Shown: positions 37,126 through 48,432, counted from the stretch's first letter. The stretch: 64,000 nt of DNA from Nelumbo lutea (GCA_022828595.1 JAKGHH010000002.1:66126383-66190382), one strand, 5' to 3'. Notes: generated by a model not told the origin, from the letters alone. Program-made: numbers and translations.

Positions 37126-38339
37126 ATGGAGGATCTCCCACCAGGTTATCGCTTCTACCCAACGGAGGAAGAGCTGATTTTGTTCTATCTGAATAACAAG
37201 CTCGAGGGGAGTAGACAGGATATAGAACGTGTTATTCCTGTGGTGGACATCTACGAGCTTGATCCATGGCAGCTCCCAAGTGAGAATCTTTGCCTCCTTT
37301 AGCTCCTCTTCCTTTTAGTTTCTTTGCTTAGACGGGTACTAGCTAGAAATTAAATTATCAGTCTTTTTGAAGATCAGCATTTTAGAGTTTTTAAGTAGAA
37401 ATTGCCTAAACCTGATTCTTCTTGATGAGCTTCACGTCATCATCACAGTCGCTCGTCTTTGTCCCTTGGGATTTTCTTACAGGAAACGACAGGAGAAATT
37501 AAAACTAAGCTTTGTTTTTTCTTTCTTGGGTTTCAGAGATTTCAGGAGCTTTGTGCCATGGAGACCCAGAGCAATGGTTTTTCTTCACTCCTAGACAAGA
37601 GAGAGAAGCCCGTGGAGGGAGACCTAACAGAACCACGAATTCTGGATACTGGAAGGCTACGGGCTCTCCTGGTTACGTGTATTCATCCAATAGTCGAATT
37701 ATTGGTGTGAAGAAAACCATGGTTTTCTACAATGGCAAAGCTCCTACTGGAAAAAAGACCAAATGGAAGATGAATGAGTACAGAGCCATTCAAGGAGAAG
37801 CTACCTCATCTGGCAGTGCATCTCCATTGGTAAGAAGTAATCACTGCACTGCACACAGTGGCTCTCAGCAAATTGCTTGCTTTCAAGTTGAACTAGCTAC
37901 AGTCTCTCTTTCTCTCTCCGTTTCCACTGATATCTGAAGATATATATACTTCTGTCTTTTGCAGCTAAGGCATGAATTTAGTCTGTGTCGAGTATACGTG
38001 AGGTCTGGACGCTTGAGAGCATTCGACCGACGCCCTCCGGCTGCCACAACAAGTCTGGCGCCAATACAACGAGGTGATGTGGAGAGAAGAACAGATGATC
38101 AACAGAACCCTGCAACTGTGGACAAACCCAGCTCACCTGAGAGCTCATTCTCAGGCGACCAAGCTCATCCCTCTCAGCAGAATCCTGCAATTGTTGACAA
38201 ACCCAGTTCATCATCTGAGAGCTCATCCTCAGGAGGCGACCAATCTCATCCCTCTCAGCTTGGAGAAAGCATCGACTGGGAGATGACTGAAGATTTCCAC
38301 TCACTCTGGGAATATTGGGAGCAATTGAATTGGGTATGA
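37126..38339 (+). CDS. NAC domain transcription factor, ANAC090-like, 273 aa
   Basis: Plant-specific transcription factor. Three exons, 37126-37279, 37537-37829 and 37965-38339, with GTGAGA...CAG and GTAAGA...CAG introns; joining them keeps the frame (822 bases). The NAC domain fills the first two thirds: [57 protein letters not shown] then [35 protein letters not shown] and [30 protein letters not shown]. The first intron sits in subdomain B as usual for NAC genes. The C-terminus is Ser/Pro/Gln-rich with two similar SSPESS/SHPSQ blocks and ends in an acidic and aromatic stretch ([20 protein letters not shown]), a likely activation region. No membrane helix. Residues resemble the ANAC036/061/090 group. 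It looks intact. Confidence 0.93.
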
Positions 38340-40049
38340 CGAAAAACAAGGCTCACCCCACCAATTCAGTCGAGAAACAGAATCCAACAAACAAAAACTA
38401 GGTTTCAATACGACAGTAAAAAGTTCCCTAGCAGCTTACCTACCAAAAATTCAAAAAAATAAAAAATAAAAGAAAATAAATGGAAGAAGTAGAGATGAAT
38501 GAATACCAGTTTCTGAATCAAGAAATTTTTGTTACTGGGTAGAAACTAATTTCAAGAAGCGTAAATTCTTCTGTGGAGAATGATTTCTTTATGACAAATT
38601 TACAAACGTGAAAAGGATATTAACTTTAGGGTGTTTGGTTGCAATAATAAAATTAGAGAAAAGAAGGGAAAGGTAGGGAAACCTTGTAACCATGGTCACA
38701 AGAAAAAAAATAATAAAAAGTGGGTCCCACACCATTCTGTCATCCATCTGATTAGAATCTATCGCGCCAATGTACGATGCCACGTCATCATCTCTTCCTC
38801 TCCAAAAAAAAATAAATAAATATGTAGGGGATGGACCGTTTCTACAAGGCAGGGAGTTATAAAACACGACTTAGTACGCGGTTTGGTGGTACTTGGCACG
38901 CGGGAACTCACATCTCGTGTAGCATAATGTGGGCCCAAGGATTAGGGCGTGAAGGAGATGAATTAACTAATAATAAAATTCCACATCAGTAATAAATTCC
39001 AGAGCCCCACTATAAAAGATGGGTCCCATATATTTTATCACTGATTAGAACATTTAAAGAGAATTGACAATGACCTAATTGTCCTATAAACAAAATGGCT
39101 ACGGGCTACGTATCCTCAACAGCCAGTGTTTATACATAAGGTATAAGTCACACACCCACGCCTATTATGATATCCGATATCATGGCGTGATTGCTTATGA
39201 TAGGTTGCCTAGCCCATGTTGTTTTTAGTTCATTTGGACTCGTGTGATAAATTTGGGATAAATCAAACACAACCTAGAAATGCAAATGGATTGGACCGGA
39301 ATCAAATTAGGATATATTTGAATCCAATTTGATACTGTTTATGTCAGATCTGATCTGATCAGAAGATTCAATCAGATTTGATAGGATTCAAAGAAATAAT
39401 GTAAGCGCCAATAATTTAACAATAGATATATGACATCCATTTGGAACAAGACTTAGTTGTAGAAGATGTAGACCCATTATCTGTTTCTAATTAGTCTTTT
39501 GAATAATATGGCATATATCTTAGGTGAACTGAGTGGCAATTAATCTCCAGGCTATGAGTTAGGCACTTCTCTTCATAATACTGTAAATCAAATCAATCCA
39601 TGTCAGCATGCTTTTCCTTTCTCCATTATCCTTTGGGCTCCTTTCATGAAGACAAGTTATAAAGGTTATTATCCATTCACATTAAGCCATGTCATCATGC
39701 CTCTCTCCTTTACTAGAGCCCCAATTAATTACCTATGCTTCTAAAGTATAAGATGATCCAAATTATCTCCAACTTCCCTCTATTCTATCCTCTAATTTCT
39801 CATAAAAACAGGTCCCATTCCTAGCTAAGTGCTTTTTTTTTTCCTGATCAACAATTCACTTTCCTAAATTTTTGTTTTTATCCTCCACTCTACTTTTAAG
39901 AGATAGTAACTCAGAATGAAAATAATCATAGTTTATAAATTAATCATAGCTTTAGCGATGGGATATATAAATCGTCACACCAATTTAAATACGCATTTCT
40001 CAATTGGAATTCTGTTTATAGGATGTGACTAGATCTGTTCTATAAAATA
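38340..40049. other. 3' flank of the NAC gene and spacer
   Basis: No gene. TTAGGGTGTTTGGTTGCAAT at about 38625 resembles one end of a small DNA element without a found partner. GGGTCCCATATATTTTATCAC at about 39021 is a single relic of the palindromic element described at 57985-58603. Confidence 0.5.
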
Positions 40050-40241
40050 GAGTTCAAATCAGTCTCCCACAAGATTGCCCCCCACAACGTCCCATAGCAC
40101 ATCCCCATCGTGTATTGGGAACATTTCCCGATGATACATTATTATTTTTGAAATTATCATCTGGAGATGTTCTCAATACACGGTGGAAATGTGCTGTGGA
40201 ACGTTGTAGGGGTCAATCTTACGAGAGGCTGATTTGAACTC
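40050..40241. mobile_element. Hairpin MITE with MULE-type target duplication (foldback family, copy 2)
   Basis: Ends GAGTTCAAATCAG and CTGATTTGAACTC are perfect inverts. Imperfect inverted arms extend about 90 bases inward. The perfect 9-bp duplication TATAAAATA lies at 40041-40049 and 40242-40250, the size made by Mutator-like transposases. 192 bases, noncoding. Confidence 0.9.
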
Positions 40242-40250
40242 TATAAAATA

Positions 40251-40870
40251 TGCTAAAGCCTAAAGGTAATGTGATCCAAAGATATCTTTTGAGTGAAACT
40301 CCATTTAAAAAAGTTAGTGATAGGATCAGGGTCTACTTTGTTTAAAAAAGTGTATATTAAAGTTTAAGACTACATGGATATCAAAATGCAACTTGATATA
40401 CATGCCATTAGCACAAGTGTTGTTTGGCCATAAATTTATGTATGATACACACATATATGGATATATAATAGGTTTCAGATAACATTTCTAAGATGTAGAT
40501 ACTAAGGCCATGTTCGGTTCAATTTTTACTCTTGTGCATTCTTTCCAATAATAAAAATTCTAGAATGGACAAAAATGTGTAGAAATGGGTATAACTAGAA
40601 AAGCTTTTGCATTTGGTTGCATGGAGAAAAAAAATAAAAGATAATTTAAAGGAAGCAATTATCACCTATTTAAAACTAAATAAAAGGAAATCAGTTTAGT
40701 CAATTGAGAAGGCAGTTGTGCAAATGAATAAAAGATCTTGGAACTTTCAAATAGAAATGAAATTTAAAAATAAAAAAAAATAAAAAATGAAATTAATAAG
40801 ACGAAGTACAATTTATCTAACAACTTCATCAAATTGATAATAATATATCCAATAAAGATAATATACTAAG
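40251..40870. other. Noncoding spacer
   Basis: AT-rich. GGCCATGTTCGGTTCAA at about 40506 resembles an element terminus. No gene. Confidence 0.5.
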
Positions 40871-41655
40871 TGATTGGAGGGTGATTTGACCCGACCTCCT
40901 AACTAAGGGACACGTGGATATGATTCGACATAAGTGACAGCTCAGCATGACAGCTTGGCCACAACTCGGTGTAATGAGCTCGCTAAAACCCTAGCAGAAC
41001 AACTCACCACAAGACAGCTTGCTACAGCATGTTACAGAACAGCTTGCTGCAAGGCAACTCGCTATTGGAGCTCGCTACAAAAGAATTCGCTACAAGGGAG
41101 CTCGCTACAGAGGAGTTGGCTACAAGGGAGCTCGCTACATTGGAGCTTGCTATTGAGTAACCCAGAGTCTTCGACAAGACTGTGCTTGTCAGACTACTCC
41201 CACGTCTCTTGTCTAGCAATGCAGCACCTGCCAGTCTAGAGGACTGCGCCCATGTCTCACGTCAGGCTGCGTCGTGCACAACGGCTCTACATAACGTCTC
41301 TCAACTAACAGAACCGTACTCTGTGATGGATACCTACACCAATCGAATCAGCTTGGCAAATAACGGCTATAGCAGAAAATTAGAGGCGGTTACACCCGAT
41401 TTGACAGAGCATTAATATATAAGGGCTCCGACTCCCAAGGAAAAAGGTAATCGAAAAGCGTGCATCTCCACTCTTAGCTCATTTTCCTTTACTACTCTCT
41501 AAGCTTTCCATCGAGTTCTAACTTAAGCATCGAAGTGTTCCCGTCGGGCGAGCTCCCTGGGAATCCTTCATCTTCTTCCCCTTCTCAGGTGCTGTCCGTC
41601 ACCAGTTAGGAATGAGGTCCATGCCAGCTAGGAGTGACCAGATCGCGCTACATCA
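40871..41655 (+). repeat. Solo LTR related to the Tat family
   Basis: Starts TGATTGGAGGGTGATTTGAC and ends GATCGCGCTACATCA, with TGAT/ATCA ends. The 5-bp target duplication CTAAG is perfect at 40866-40870 and 41656-41660. TATA-like TATATAAGG is at 41416-41424. The start shares GATTTG(G/A)CCCGACCTC with the LTRs at 14957 and 52535 but is more diverged. No internal element sequence exists, so it is a solo LTR left by recombination. Confidence 0.93.
40955..41157. repeat. 15-bp degenerate tandem array inside the solo LTR
   Basis: A unit of about 15 bases, consensus AGCTCGCTACAAGGG, is repeated around seven times from about 41053 to 41157, with looser copies (CAGCTTGCTACA and similar) upstream. 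It creates an artificial Leu/Ser-rich open frame (MTAQHDSLATTRCNEL...), which I do not treat as a gene. Confidence 0.85.
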
Positions 41656-41660
41656 CTAAG

Positions 41661-42751
41661 AAAGTCGTAAAATATATTAAAAAAAATCATAAAATCATAC
41701 CCCACATTGCTAATTTTCATTCTTCAAAGAATCTCTATGCTAGTAGTCTCCTAGGTCTCAAAAACCGTCAATATGGATTTTTATAAGTTCAGCTTTCGTC
41801 AAGGCAAAGCCCATTAGAGCAGCCTTTACAGCCTTACATTGAAAATATCTCATATTTATATATTTTATTTCATGGGAAGATATTCCAAATGCAAGGTTAC
41901 AAATGGTGGTTGGAACAGTGTGGGCATGGGCTTGCCCTAAGCCGATCTCAATTTTTACTACCTAATGGCCAATGTCCAATAGCCAATGTCCTTCGCCAAC
42001 AAATACAATTTATACAAAAATACAAAAACTTTTGAATGTGAAAACTTTGCACTTGGTGGTTGAGCTAGGGTCATCTTTTTTATTTTATTTTGGGTAGCTC
42101 TTTGCAATCTATAAATTCCAAAGATGTAAAGGCACATTGTCCCACTATTTTTGCCAAAGAAATGCCTTTATTTGGCCTCAAATCTTAATTTTTGATATAA
42201 ATAATTAACATAAAAATATATGCATATTATATGCAAAATATAATTGTATATTTTGAATATGTGTATATAATTAATATTATAATTAATAGGATATTCTATC
42301 GGTGGGGGCAGGTTCAGGGCAGGACACCCCCTCCCAAATTCCCAAATTTTTCTTGTCCGAAGGAAGTGAGGTAAAAATATGTTAAATTTTAGAGTTATTT
42401 TACAAATATGGTTATGAGAATTTGGAAGTATTTTTGAAATTGGATTTTAGGAATTTAGGGGAAATTTAAAGGTATTTTAAAAATTAATATTAAACATAGG
42501 GATATTTTAATAGTTTACCATCAAATTTAAAATAGGTTTGGGGAATTATATGCAAACATCGTCCCTTCAACCCTTCCTTGTATGGGGCCTGATTTCATGG
42601 AAAAATTGCCATCCTTACCTAATTGTACCTCTACTTATATTAATTTATGATTTCTTTCAATGAAATAAGTTACTTTTAATCCCTTTTATTCGCACATTAA
42701 ACATCAGGTTTTCATGGGCCCCGCTAGCTAAGTAATAAACGAAGTAAAAGC
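41661..42751. other. Noncoding spacer
   Basis: AT-rich with no gene recognised. Confidence 0.5.
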
Positions 42752-43046
42752 ATAGTTTTTAAACCGTCGTTGTCACAAACAATTGGACCATTCACCCTAG
42801 GAACTATTTAGACAATCAGTTCTGTTTTATCCCAAATCTGGTCTCTGGTAAAAAATCGTTGAATCGATCAATGACCCATTAACTTAAATGGTTGAACTAT
42901 TGATCCGTTCAATAATTTTTGACCTTTTTTTAATTTTTTTTTCAAAACAAATCATCCATTCGGACCAATCGATCAAACCATCAACCTGAAAACCAGTGAC
43001 CACTGACCAGAACGATTGGATTCCAGGCCGTTTTTTAAAACATTGA
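42752..43046. repeat. Copy of the GTTTTAAAAACCG-type dispersed repeat
   Basis: Begins ATAGTTTTTAAACCGTCG and ends GGCCGTTTTTTAAAACATTG. Inner words are TCAGTTCTGTTTTATCCCAAA, GTTGAACTATTGATC and GAAAACCAGTGACC. Same family as 35562-35890, 43792-44057 and 53718-54240. Confidence 0.65.
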
Positions 43047-43720
43047 GTAAAAGACTTTCAATACCTCACATGGGTCATCGTTGTGGGTCCGATTTCTTTA
43101 GTAAAATGGATAAAAATCTAATTTAATCTTCTAAATCAAATAAAAACTCAACCCATATTTATCACTTAAATAACGGGTCCCGCACAAAATTGACAGGAGT
43201 AGACAAGTAGAAGTAGTTGCGCCTAATAGTACGGGGTGGTCAACTAGTCATTATCTAGCTTAGTTAAATTAAAAGGAAAAATATGTGATAGGGAAAATAT
43301 ATGATAGGGAAAGAGTTTTTACCCAGTGAGTCAATCGGGTCAACCGCCATGGTTATGGAGCGATAACACTTTATTATTGGTAACGTGGTCTGTGCATTAT
43401 TTTGTCCCAGCAAAGCTGGAAGTAGCCTCAAACCAGTCCCTGTTAAGCTTTAGTTTTATTGTTCTAATTGATTGATCGTTGCACTCGTACAAGTTAGAGT
43501 TAGACAATACAAAGACAAAACTTGCCTTTCTCAGACCTCTTTATTGCTACCTAAGATATAGATGCTTTTGCACCGGCATTTGTATCAGGACTTAGACTTG
43601 GTAACGTTTACTACACGGTTTTGTTTTGGAACGCAGAGCTTCCTGGCATTTGCCCTTTATTTAAGAACGAAAAGGACCCTTTCTAACTGATGAACTCGTT
43701 CTATCAGTACCACATAAAAT
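43047..43720. other. Noncoding spacer
   Basis: No gene recognised between the dispersed repeat and the hAT-type element that follows. Confidence 0.5.
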
Positions 43721-44139
43721 AGGGGTGCAACTTGGGTGGCTCGGATTAGGCTTTTCCGCTTTTGTCAATATTTGAATGGATTCAACCATGGTTTTTAAAA
43801 TTGGGCTGGACCAGAAAACCGGGAATCAGTCAGGTGATCGGTTTTATTTTACTCCAGAATCATTATTTTGCCAAAAACCGTTGATTTGGTCAGCAAATCA
43901 TTGACTCAGGCGGTTGAACTGTTCGAACTGTCCAACGGTTTTGATCATTTTTTATTTTTTAATTTTTTATTTTTATCAGAACGAGCCATCTATTTGGTTC
44001 AACCTAGAGACTGGACCCCTAACCGATTCGTTGTCCAGTTCAGTTTTAAAAACCTTGGACCCAACTGCACAACTTGAGCCTGAAACTGTGTAAAATGATA
44101 ATTCAAGCCACCCCGAGATTTTTTTTTTTTTGCACTCTT
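43721..44139. mobile_element. hAT-type element carrying a nested repeat
   Basis: Ends AGGGGTGCAACTTGGGTGGC and (right, degenerate) AAGCCACCCCGAG ... TTGCACTCTT. Flanking 8-mers CATAAAAT (43713-43720) and AATAAAAT (44140-44147) match 7/8. Its interior is mostly a copy of the GTTTTAAAAACCG-type repeat (43792-44057), so that repeat probably landed inside it. Confidence 0.6.
43792..44057. repeat. Nested copy of the GTTTTAAAAACCG-type dispersed repeat
   Basis: Starts GGTTTTTAAAATTGGGCTGG and ends CCAGTTCAGTTTTAAAAACC, near inverted ends. Middle words GCGGTTGAACTGTTCGAACT and AACCGATTCG match the family. Confidence 0.7.
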
Positions 44140-44477
44140 AATAAAATCCATATAACAATGTTTTAACAACTGACACAGATTCAAGGAAAGCCAAATGGTC
44201 ATGAGTTGAACGAATCTAACGGGTGGTTTGCCCGTTACCCAATCAAAACCATCAACAACCAGGACTATCTCAGTAGAGGTGCAAGTCAGGCAGGCCAGAC
44301 CAGGTTTAAGGTCAACCCAGGCCCAATCCTATGAATTGGGCCCAAGGCTGAGCCTGGACTGAGCCCAAGGTCAAGTTCAATCTGTCCAATTCAGGCCCAA
44401 CCTGCACTAAAATTTAATACTAAGATTGGGTCCCAGGCCAGGCCAAGCCAGGCTCTGGTGATCAATCAACTTGGATT

Positions 44478-44816
44478 GGACCAAGGCTGGGCTAACTTCA
44501 AGTTGGGCTAAGTTACTGTGGACTAGGCCTAGGCCCAATCCAATAAATAAGAAAGCCCAAATTTTCAAATGGGCCTATCCAATGTTAGATTGGAGCAACC
44601 CAAGTTGCACCCATATTTTTGAATTTGGTCCCTCTCTAATTGTAAGTTGGACCAAGGCTGGGCTAAGTTCAAGTTGGGCTAGGTTACTTTGGACTAGGCC
44701 ATAGCCCAATCCAAAAAATAAAAAAGCCCAAAATTGCAAATGGATTTATCCAGGGTTAGATTGGAGCAACCCAAGTTGCACCCATATTTTTGAATTTGGT
44801 CCCTCTAATTGTAAGG
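44478..44816. repeat. 171-bp tandem duplication
   Basis: GGACCAAGGCTGGGCTAA starts at 44478 and 44649. Both copies run to GAATTTGGTCCCTCT and CTAATTGTAAG with few differences. Confidence 0.93.
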
Positions 44817-44894
44817 ACACAAAATGCAATTTGAATTATTACATTTCTGTTCATTCAATTTCCTCTCCTTAAGTACCTTTGATGTCACAATTAA

Positions 44895-44926
<32 letters not shown>

Positions 44927-44936
44927 TAAAAAAGAT
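44895..44936. repeat. (TAA)n microsatellite
   Basis: About 13 TAA/AAT units in a row, read directly. Confidence 0.93.
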
Positions 44937-45027
44937 GAAAACACATAAAAGTATAGAATATAAAAAAGAATTCTAAAAACATTTGATCACATCTCTACTA
45001 TCGTATCTCCATAAAGTGAGGTGTGCC

Positions 45028-45239
45028 CAAGGTTCAAAATATTGATACACCAGATACACCCCTGTTGGCATATCGATAGTTTTTTTTTCAAATCTGATTC
45101 AAAGGGGCCGGTTTAAGGTCCATCCTCCCCCTGAACCGGTCAAAACCCCAATACACCTCTGTAGGGGCATATCGGGAAGCTCTCAATACGATATGTATCA
45201 GCTGATATGGGCTGATACGTATCTATACTTTAAACCTTG
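45028..45239. mobile_element. hAT-type MITE, CAAGGTTYAAA family, copy 1
   Basis: Ends CAAGGTTCAAAATATTGATA and TATCTATACTTTAAACCTTG. The 8-bp target duplication GGTGTGCC is perfect at 45020-45027 and 45240-45247. 212 bases. Inner words such as GGCATATCG, TGATACGTATC and GAACCGGTC recur in the copies at 46087 and 53846. Confidence 0.93.
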
Positions 45240-45247
45240 GGTGTGCC

Positions 45248-45620
45248 TTCAATTTTATTCATAAAAAACTAACCAAATAAGTACCATGACCCAACTTAAA
45301 CCAAAACCAATCCATTTAAATCTACCCAATGAATGATTCATCCCATTCCCAACCCGCTAATAAAGGATGGGTTTGGATGGATTCTAATGGGTTGAGTGCA
45401 TGTTGGATAAAGATTACGAGTTTACGACCCCTATCTCTAATACTCCAAAGCCATGGACCTCATTACGAGCTTTGTTAATTATTCATTTAGGTATTTTTGC
45501 TTAGTGGCCAACAGCTCTCCTTTAGGCTTGGGTCCAAGTCCACCTAGACAGCCATGCTGACTAGCTTATCGTTGAAAAGCTATCATACTTGAATTGGTAG
45601 CCTCATCTCCTCAGTCCTTC
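45248..45620. other. Noncoding spacer
   Basis: No gene. GGGTTTGGATGG/CCCATTCCCAACCC words suggest an old hAT-type relic. Confidence 0.4.
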
Positions 45621-45732
45621 AGGCTCAGTTTGAAAAGAGTATAAATACAAATATTTAGAGTGCAAATCCTTTGTATTTTATATGTATTTGTAGTGAACAT
45701 ATTTCTATCTTTATTCTTTCCAAACTGAACCT
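45621..45732. mobile_element. 112-bp MITE
   Basis: Ends AGGCTCAGTTTGAAAAGAGT and (right) ATTCTTTCCAAACTGAACCT are inverted repeats of about 25 bases. Both sides are flanked by TTC, too short to call a target duplication with confidence. The termini resemble those of the element at 57173-57541. Confidence 0.75.
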
Positions 45733-46086
45733 TCGGAATTATGAAATGCTATCATACATGGATGGGCTGGGTGGGCTGGGTTGAGGTAATGAGCTAAGCA
45801 TGTATAAAATCTTCAACTAAGGAATCCAAACCCAAGTTGCACCCCTACCCCCTGCAACAACAGCTATATTTTTTAACTAACTCTTTTAGGGATGAATCGG
45901 TTGCTACTACTCATTTCCTGAATTGTTTCCATTGACTAAATTCATCAACTTCTTTCTGATACTAATCATTTACATTGTCAAACACCCTAATTGAACATTT
46001 CTTATGTACTTGTGATGCCCTAACATTTAGTGGGCAATGAGCATTATGATCCCACAATTGAAACAGATAACACTAAATAGCACAAA

Positions 46087-46316
46087 AAGGTTCAAAATTT
46101 CGATAGGATATGTTCCGTATTGGGCATATCATATTGTTGGCTTAATGATATGCCCCTACAGGAGTTGTATCGGGGTGTGACCTGGTTCAGGGAATAGACC
46201 AGCCTTAGACCAATCCCTCTGAACCAGTTTCAAAGGAAAAAAAAGATGAGTGAGTTTTGATACAGGTCAGTATACCCCTACCGATGTATCAGTTTGTATC
46301 GATATTTTAAACCTTA
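46087..46316. mobile_element. hAT-type MITE, CAAGGTTYAAA family, copy 2
   Basis: Ends AAGGTTCAAAATTTCGATAG and GATATTTTAAACCTTA. Flanks AGCACAAA (46079-46086) and AGCACATA (46317-46324) match 7/8. The interior shares GGGCATATC and GGTTCAGGGAATAGACCAGC-type words with copy 1. Confidence 0.82.
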
Positions 46317-47154
46317 AGCACATATTTCACCAAATGAACTAAATTTTTGGAGTGGTTGTCTGGACGTAAAGGCACTGGGATCTTAAAACTCGGTTATGTA
46401 GTGAAATTTCATTTGTGCCACTGTAAATGTATGGAGTGCAATTAAGTTGAATGTAATTTTTGATTTATTTCTCTGTGGGAAACGAAATCGGAAGTAAAAT
46501 GAAGTAGCCCCCACTTTATATGAAAGAGAATGGAGATATGCCAAGAGTTATTTGATTGGGATCCTGGTAAGAAGCAAGATGATGTGGTGATTGTGGTCAC
46601 CACTTTATATTTAACGTCCAATTTGAGCAGGCCCAACCCAAGCATAGGCCGATCCAATTTGCAATTTTACGTACATGGGATGGGCTTGGATTTGTCATCC
46701 TTGGACTGGGCCTGGGTGCAAAAGTTTGGGCTTGATATTATCCCAATCCGAGCCTAAGCTGATTATACACATTATAAATGCATATACAGATACATATTTG
46801 CATGTAAACATACATATATGTTTGTAAATTTGCATATATACATTTATAAATATATGCAAATTTCAATGTTGGCCAGGCCAGGTTGGATATATTAGGCTTG
46901 ACTGGGGCTCAATCCGGATACAAACAAAGAGAAAATTTGTAAGAGTGCATATTACATCTACAAACAAACAGATGCAAAACTGAACCGGATATAAAATTTG
47001 TATTCGGTCCAATTTGCACTGCAAGCAAACAGAACCTAACTGTACTTTCATGTGAAGCAGAAGCAAGAGCAAGAGGGCCTCTGTTTCTATTAAATTCATG
47101 ATACCTGATAATAAATACTAACATAGCATCAACTAATGAAAATTAATCAAGTCT
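46317..47154. other. Noncoding spacer, 3' flank of the WD40 gene
   Basis: Contains GGCCC/GGGCC-rich hAT-type relics (46625-46755) and AT-rich TACATA words. No gene. Confidence 0.5.
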
Positions 47155-48153
47155 TCAAACCCTCAAGATCTGCAATTTATTCAAAAAAGCAACTGCTATC
47201 CAATCTGAGTCCAACGATGACCACCTTACCTGAACGATCTCAGCTGTTGTTCCATACCACATAACAGGTTCTATATCATCACCGGACTCTGGTCGAACCC
47301 CATTCAGCGGCAGTTCCCATATCAAGGCTCTTGAGTCGTCCCCTACTGAGCACAGTTGCCGTCCGACGTGCGGCGACCAAGCGATTCCATTCACACTCCC
47401 CCTATGCCTCCTGAGTTCCACTATTGGGTAGGTCGGAAATCGAATATCCATGATCACCACCTTATTACTGTCCATCCCAACCGTCGCAATGAACTTTGGG
47501 TCAGCCTTGTTCCACTCCACACGCAACAATGGAGTCTCCGGGCTGCTATTCTCGTAGATAATGGTGGAATGCTCCTTGTCTCTCATGTCGAACACCCTGA
47601 CCGAGCCGTCCCCAGAGACTGAAGAAAAAACTCCGGGCCCTCCCCAAGAAACATCATAGACCTCCTTATCATGTGCCACCAACTGAGATTCGACAGCCTC
47701 TTTCTCTAGGTCCCAGATTGTGCAGGTGGTGTCGATGCTACAGGCTGCTACTCGACGTGGGTCGAACTCCGCCCAGTCAAATGAGGTGACAGGCGAGTTG
47801 AATTCGCTGCTCTTGTTCCCATTGAGAAGGGCCCTGAGCTCAATCCGATCGTCATGAATCTCCCACAGCCGCAGATAGTCGCCGGACGTTGCAATTATAT
47901 CAGGGTTCAGTGTATCCTCGGAGGGGAAGAACATAAGCTTCGTTGGCGAGTAAGGGTGGTCGAAGACAAGGCGACTGTCATTAGAGAAATCGGCCGTGTC
48001 TTGGTTGAACTGCACCAGCTCCACCTTGTTACTGTATTCTTCCAGGAAGCTTCCAATGGCGAGGCGGTGTTTCTTATCGCGACGAACTGACCAACTTACT
48101 GCACAAACCGGCCATTGCGCGTCGTAAGTGTATACACCAGGTTTCTTCTCCAT
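47155..48153 (-). CDS. WD40 repeat protein, LWD1/AN11-like, 332 aa
   Basis: Single-exon WD40 scaffold of the TTG1/AN11/LWD family. Members either join MYB-bHLH complexes (TTG1 type) or act in the circadian clock (LWD type), as adaptors in nucleus and cytoplasm. The N-terminus YTYDAQWPVCAVSWSVRRDK is of the LWD/AN11 type rather than TTG1. WD units are visible at DYLRLWEI (about 92-99), SIDTTCTIWDLEKEAVESQL (138-157), SVSGDGSVRVFDMRDKEHS (180-198), VVIMDIRFP (about 230) and CSVGDDSRALIWELP (272-286). The C-terminus W...DWIAVAFLNKLQILRV is the family hallmark. Length matches the usual 330-350. The ATG is the first in the frame; a short N-terminus before YTYD is typical. No frame damage seen. The Pack-MULE-like element starts about 580 bases upstream. 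Confidence 0.94.
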   Translation of the reverse strand: MEKKPGVYTYDAQWPVCAVSWSVRRDKKHRLAIGSFLEEYSNKVELVQFNQDTADFSNDSRLVFDHPYSPTKLMFFPSEDTLNPDIIATSGDYLRLWEIHDDRIELRALLNGNKSSEFNSPVTSFDWAEFDPRRVAACSIDTTCTIWDLEKEAVESQLVAHDKEVYDVSWGGPGVFSSVSGDGSVRVFDMRDKEHSTIIYENSSPETPLLRVEWNKADPKFIATVGMDSNKVVIMDIRFPTYPIVELRRHRGSVNGIAWSPHVGRQLCSVGDDSRALIWELPLNGVRPESGDDIEPVMWYGTTAEIVQVRWSSLDSDWIAVAFLNKLQILRV

Positions 48154-48432
48154 CGAGTTCAGTGAACTCTGGTGAGGCCTGATGCTAGAGACCGCTCTTC
48201 AACCTTCGGCCAGGCCGGCCAGACATGTAAGGAAGACAAAGAACCCATCAAAATGGACAGAATATTACACACACAGGACTTAATTCAAACACTCAGCAGT
48301 CAGCAAAATGCTGCAATAATTACTCTTACCCTCGTAATTAGGTATCCACATTTCTAGCTAATAGTCTTCTCTGGTTAACAAAGCTGTCTCAGTTGACTAT
48401 TCTTTCCCAATGCTTGTCACGTCAGGTACATA

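Larger units (their letters stand above)
44272..45027. other. GGCCC-rich noncoding stretch with a tandem duplication
   Basis: From TAGAGGTGCAAGTCAGGC at about 44274 the sequence is full of AGGCC/GGGCC/CCCAA words, as in hAT-type MITE interiors. No confirmed right end. It contains the 171-bp duplication and an AAT microsatellite. Confidence 0.45.

Noticed and set aside
40934..41239. 101-codon open frame and a CRISPR-like look of regular repeats
   Set aside because: The repeats are a degenerate 15-bp array inside a solo LTR. There are no spacers and the host is a plant.
44274..45850. One large hAT element from TAGAGGTGCAAG to GTTGCACCCCTA
   Set aside because: Ends are similar, but the flanking 8-mers do not match.
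47155..48153. Naming the WD40 gene TTG1
   Set aside because: N-terminal YTYDAQW and WSVRRDK are LWD/AN11-like rather than TTG1-like; an exact symbol needs a tree.
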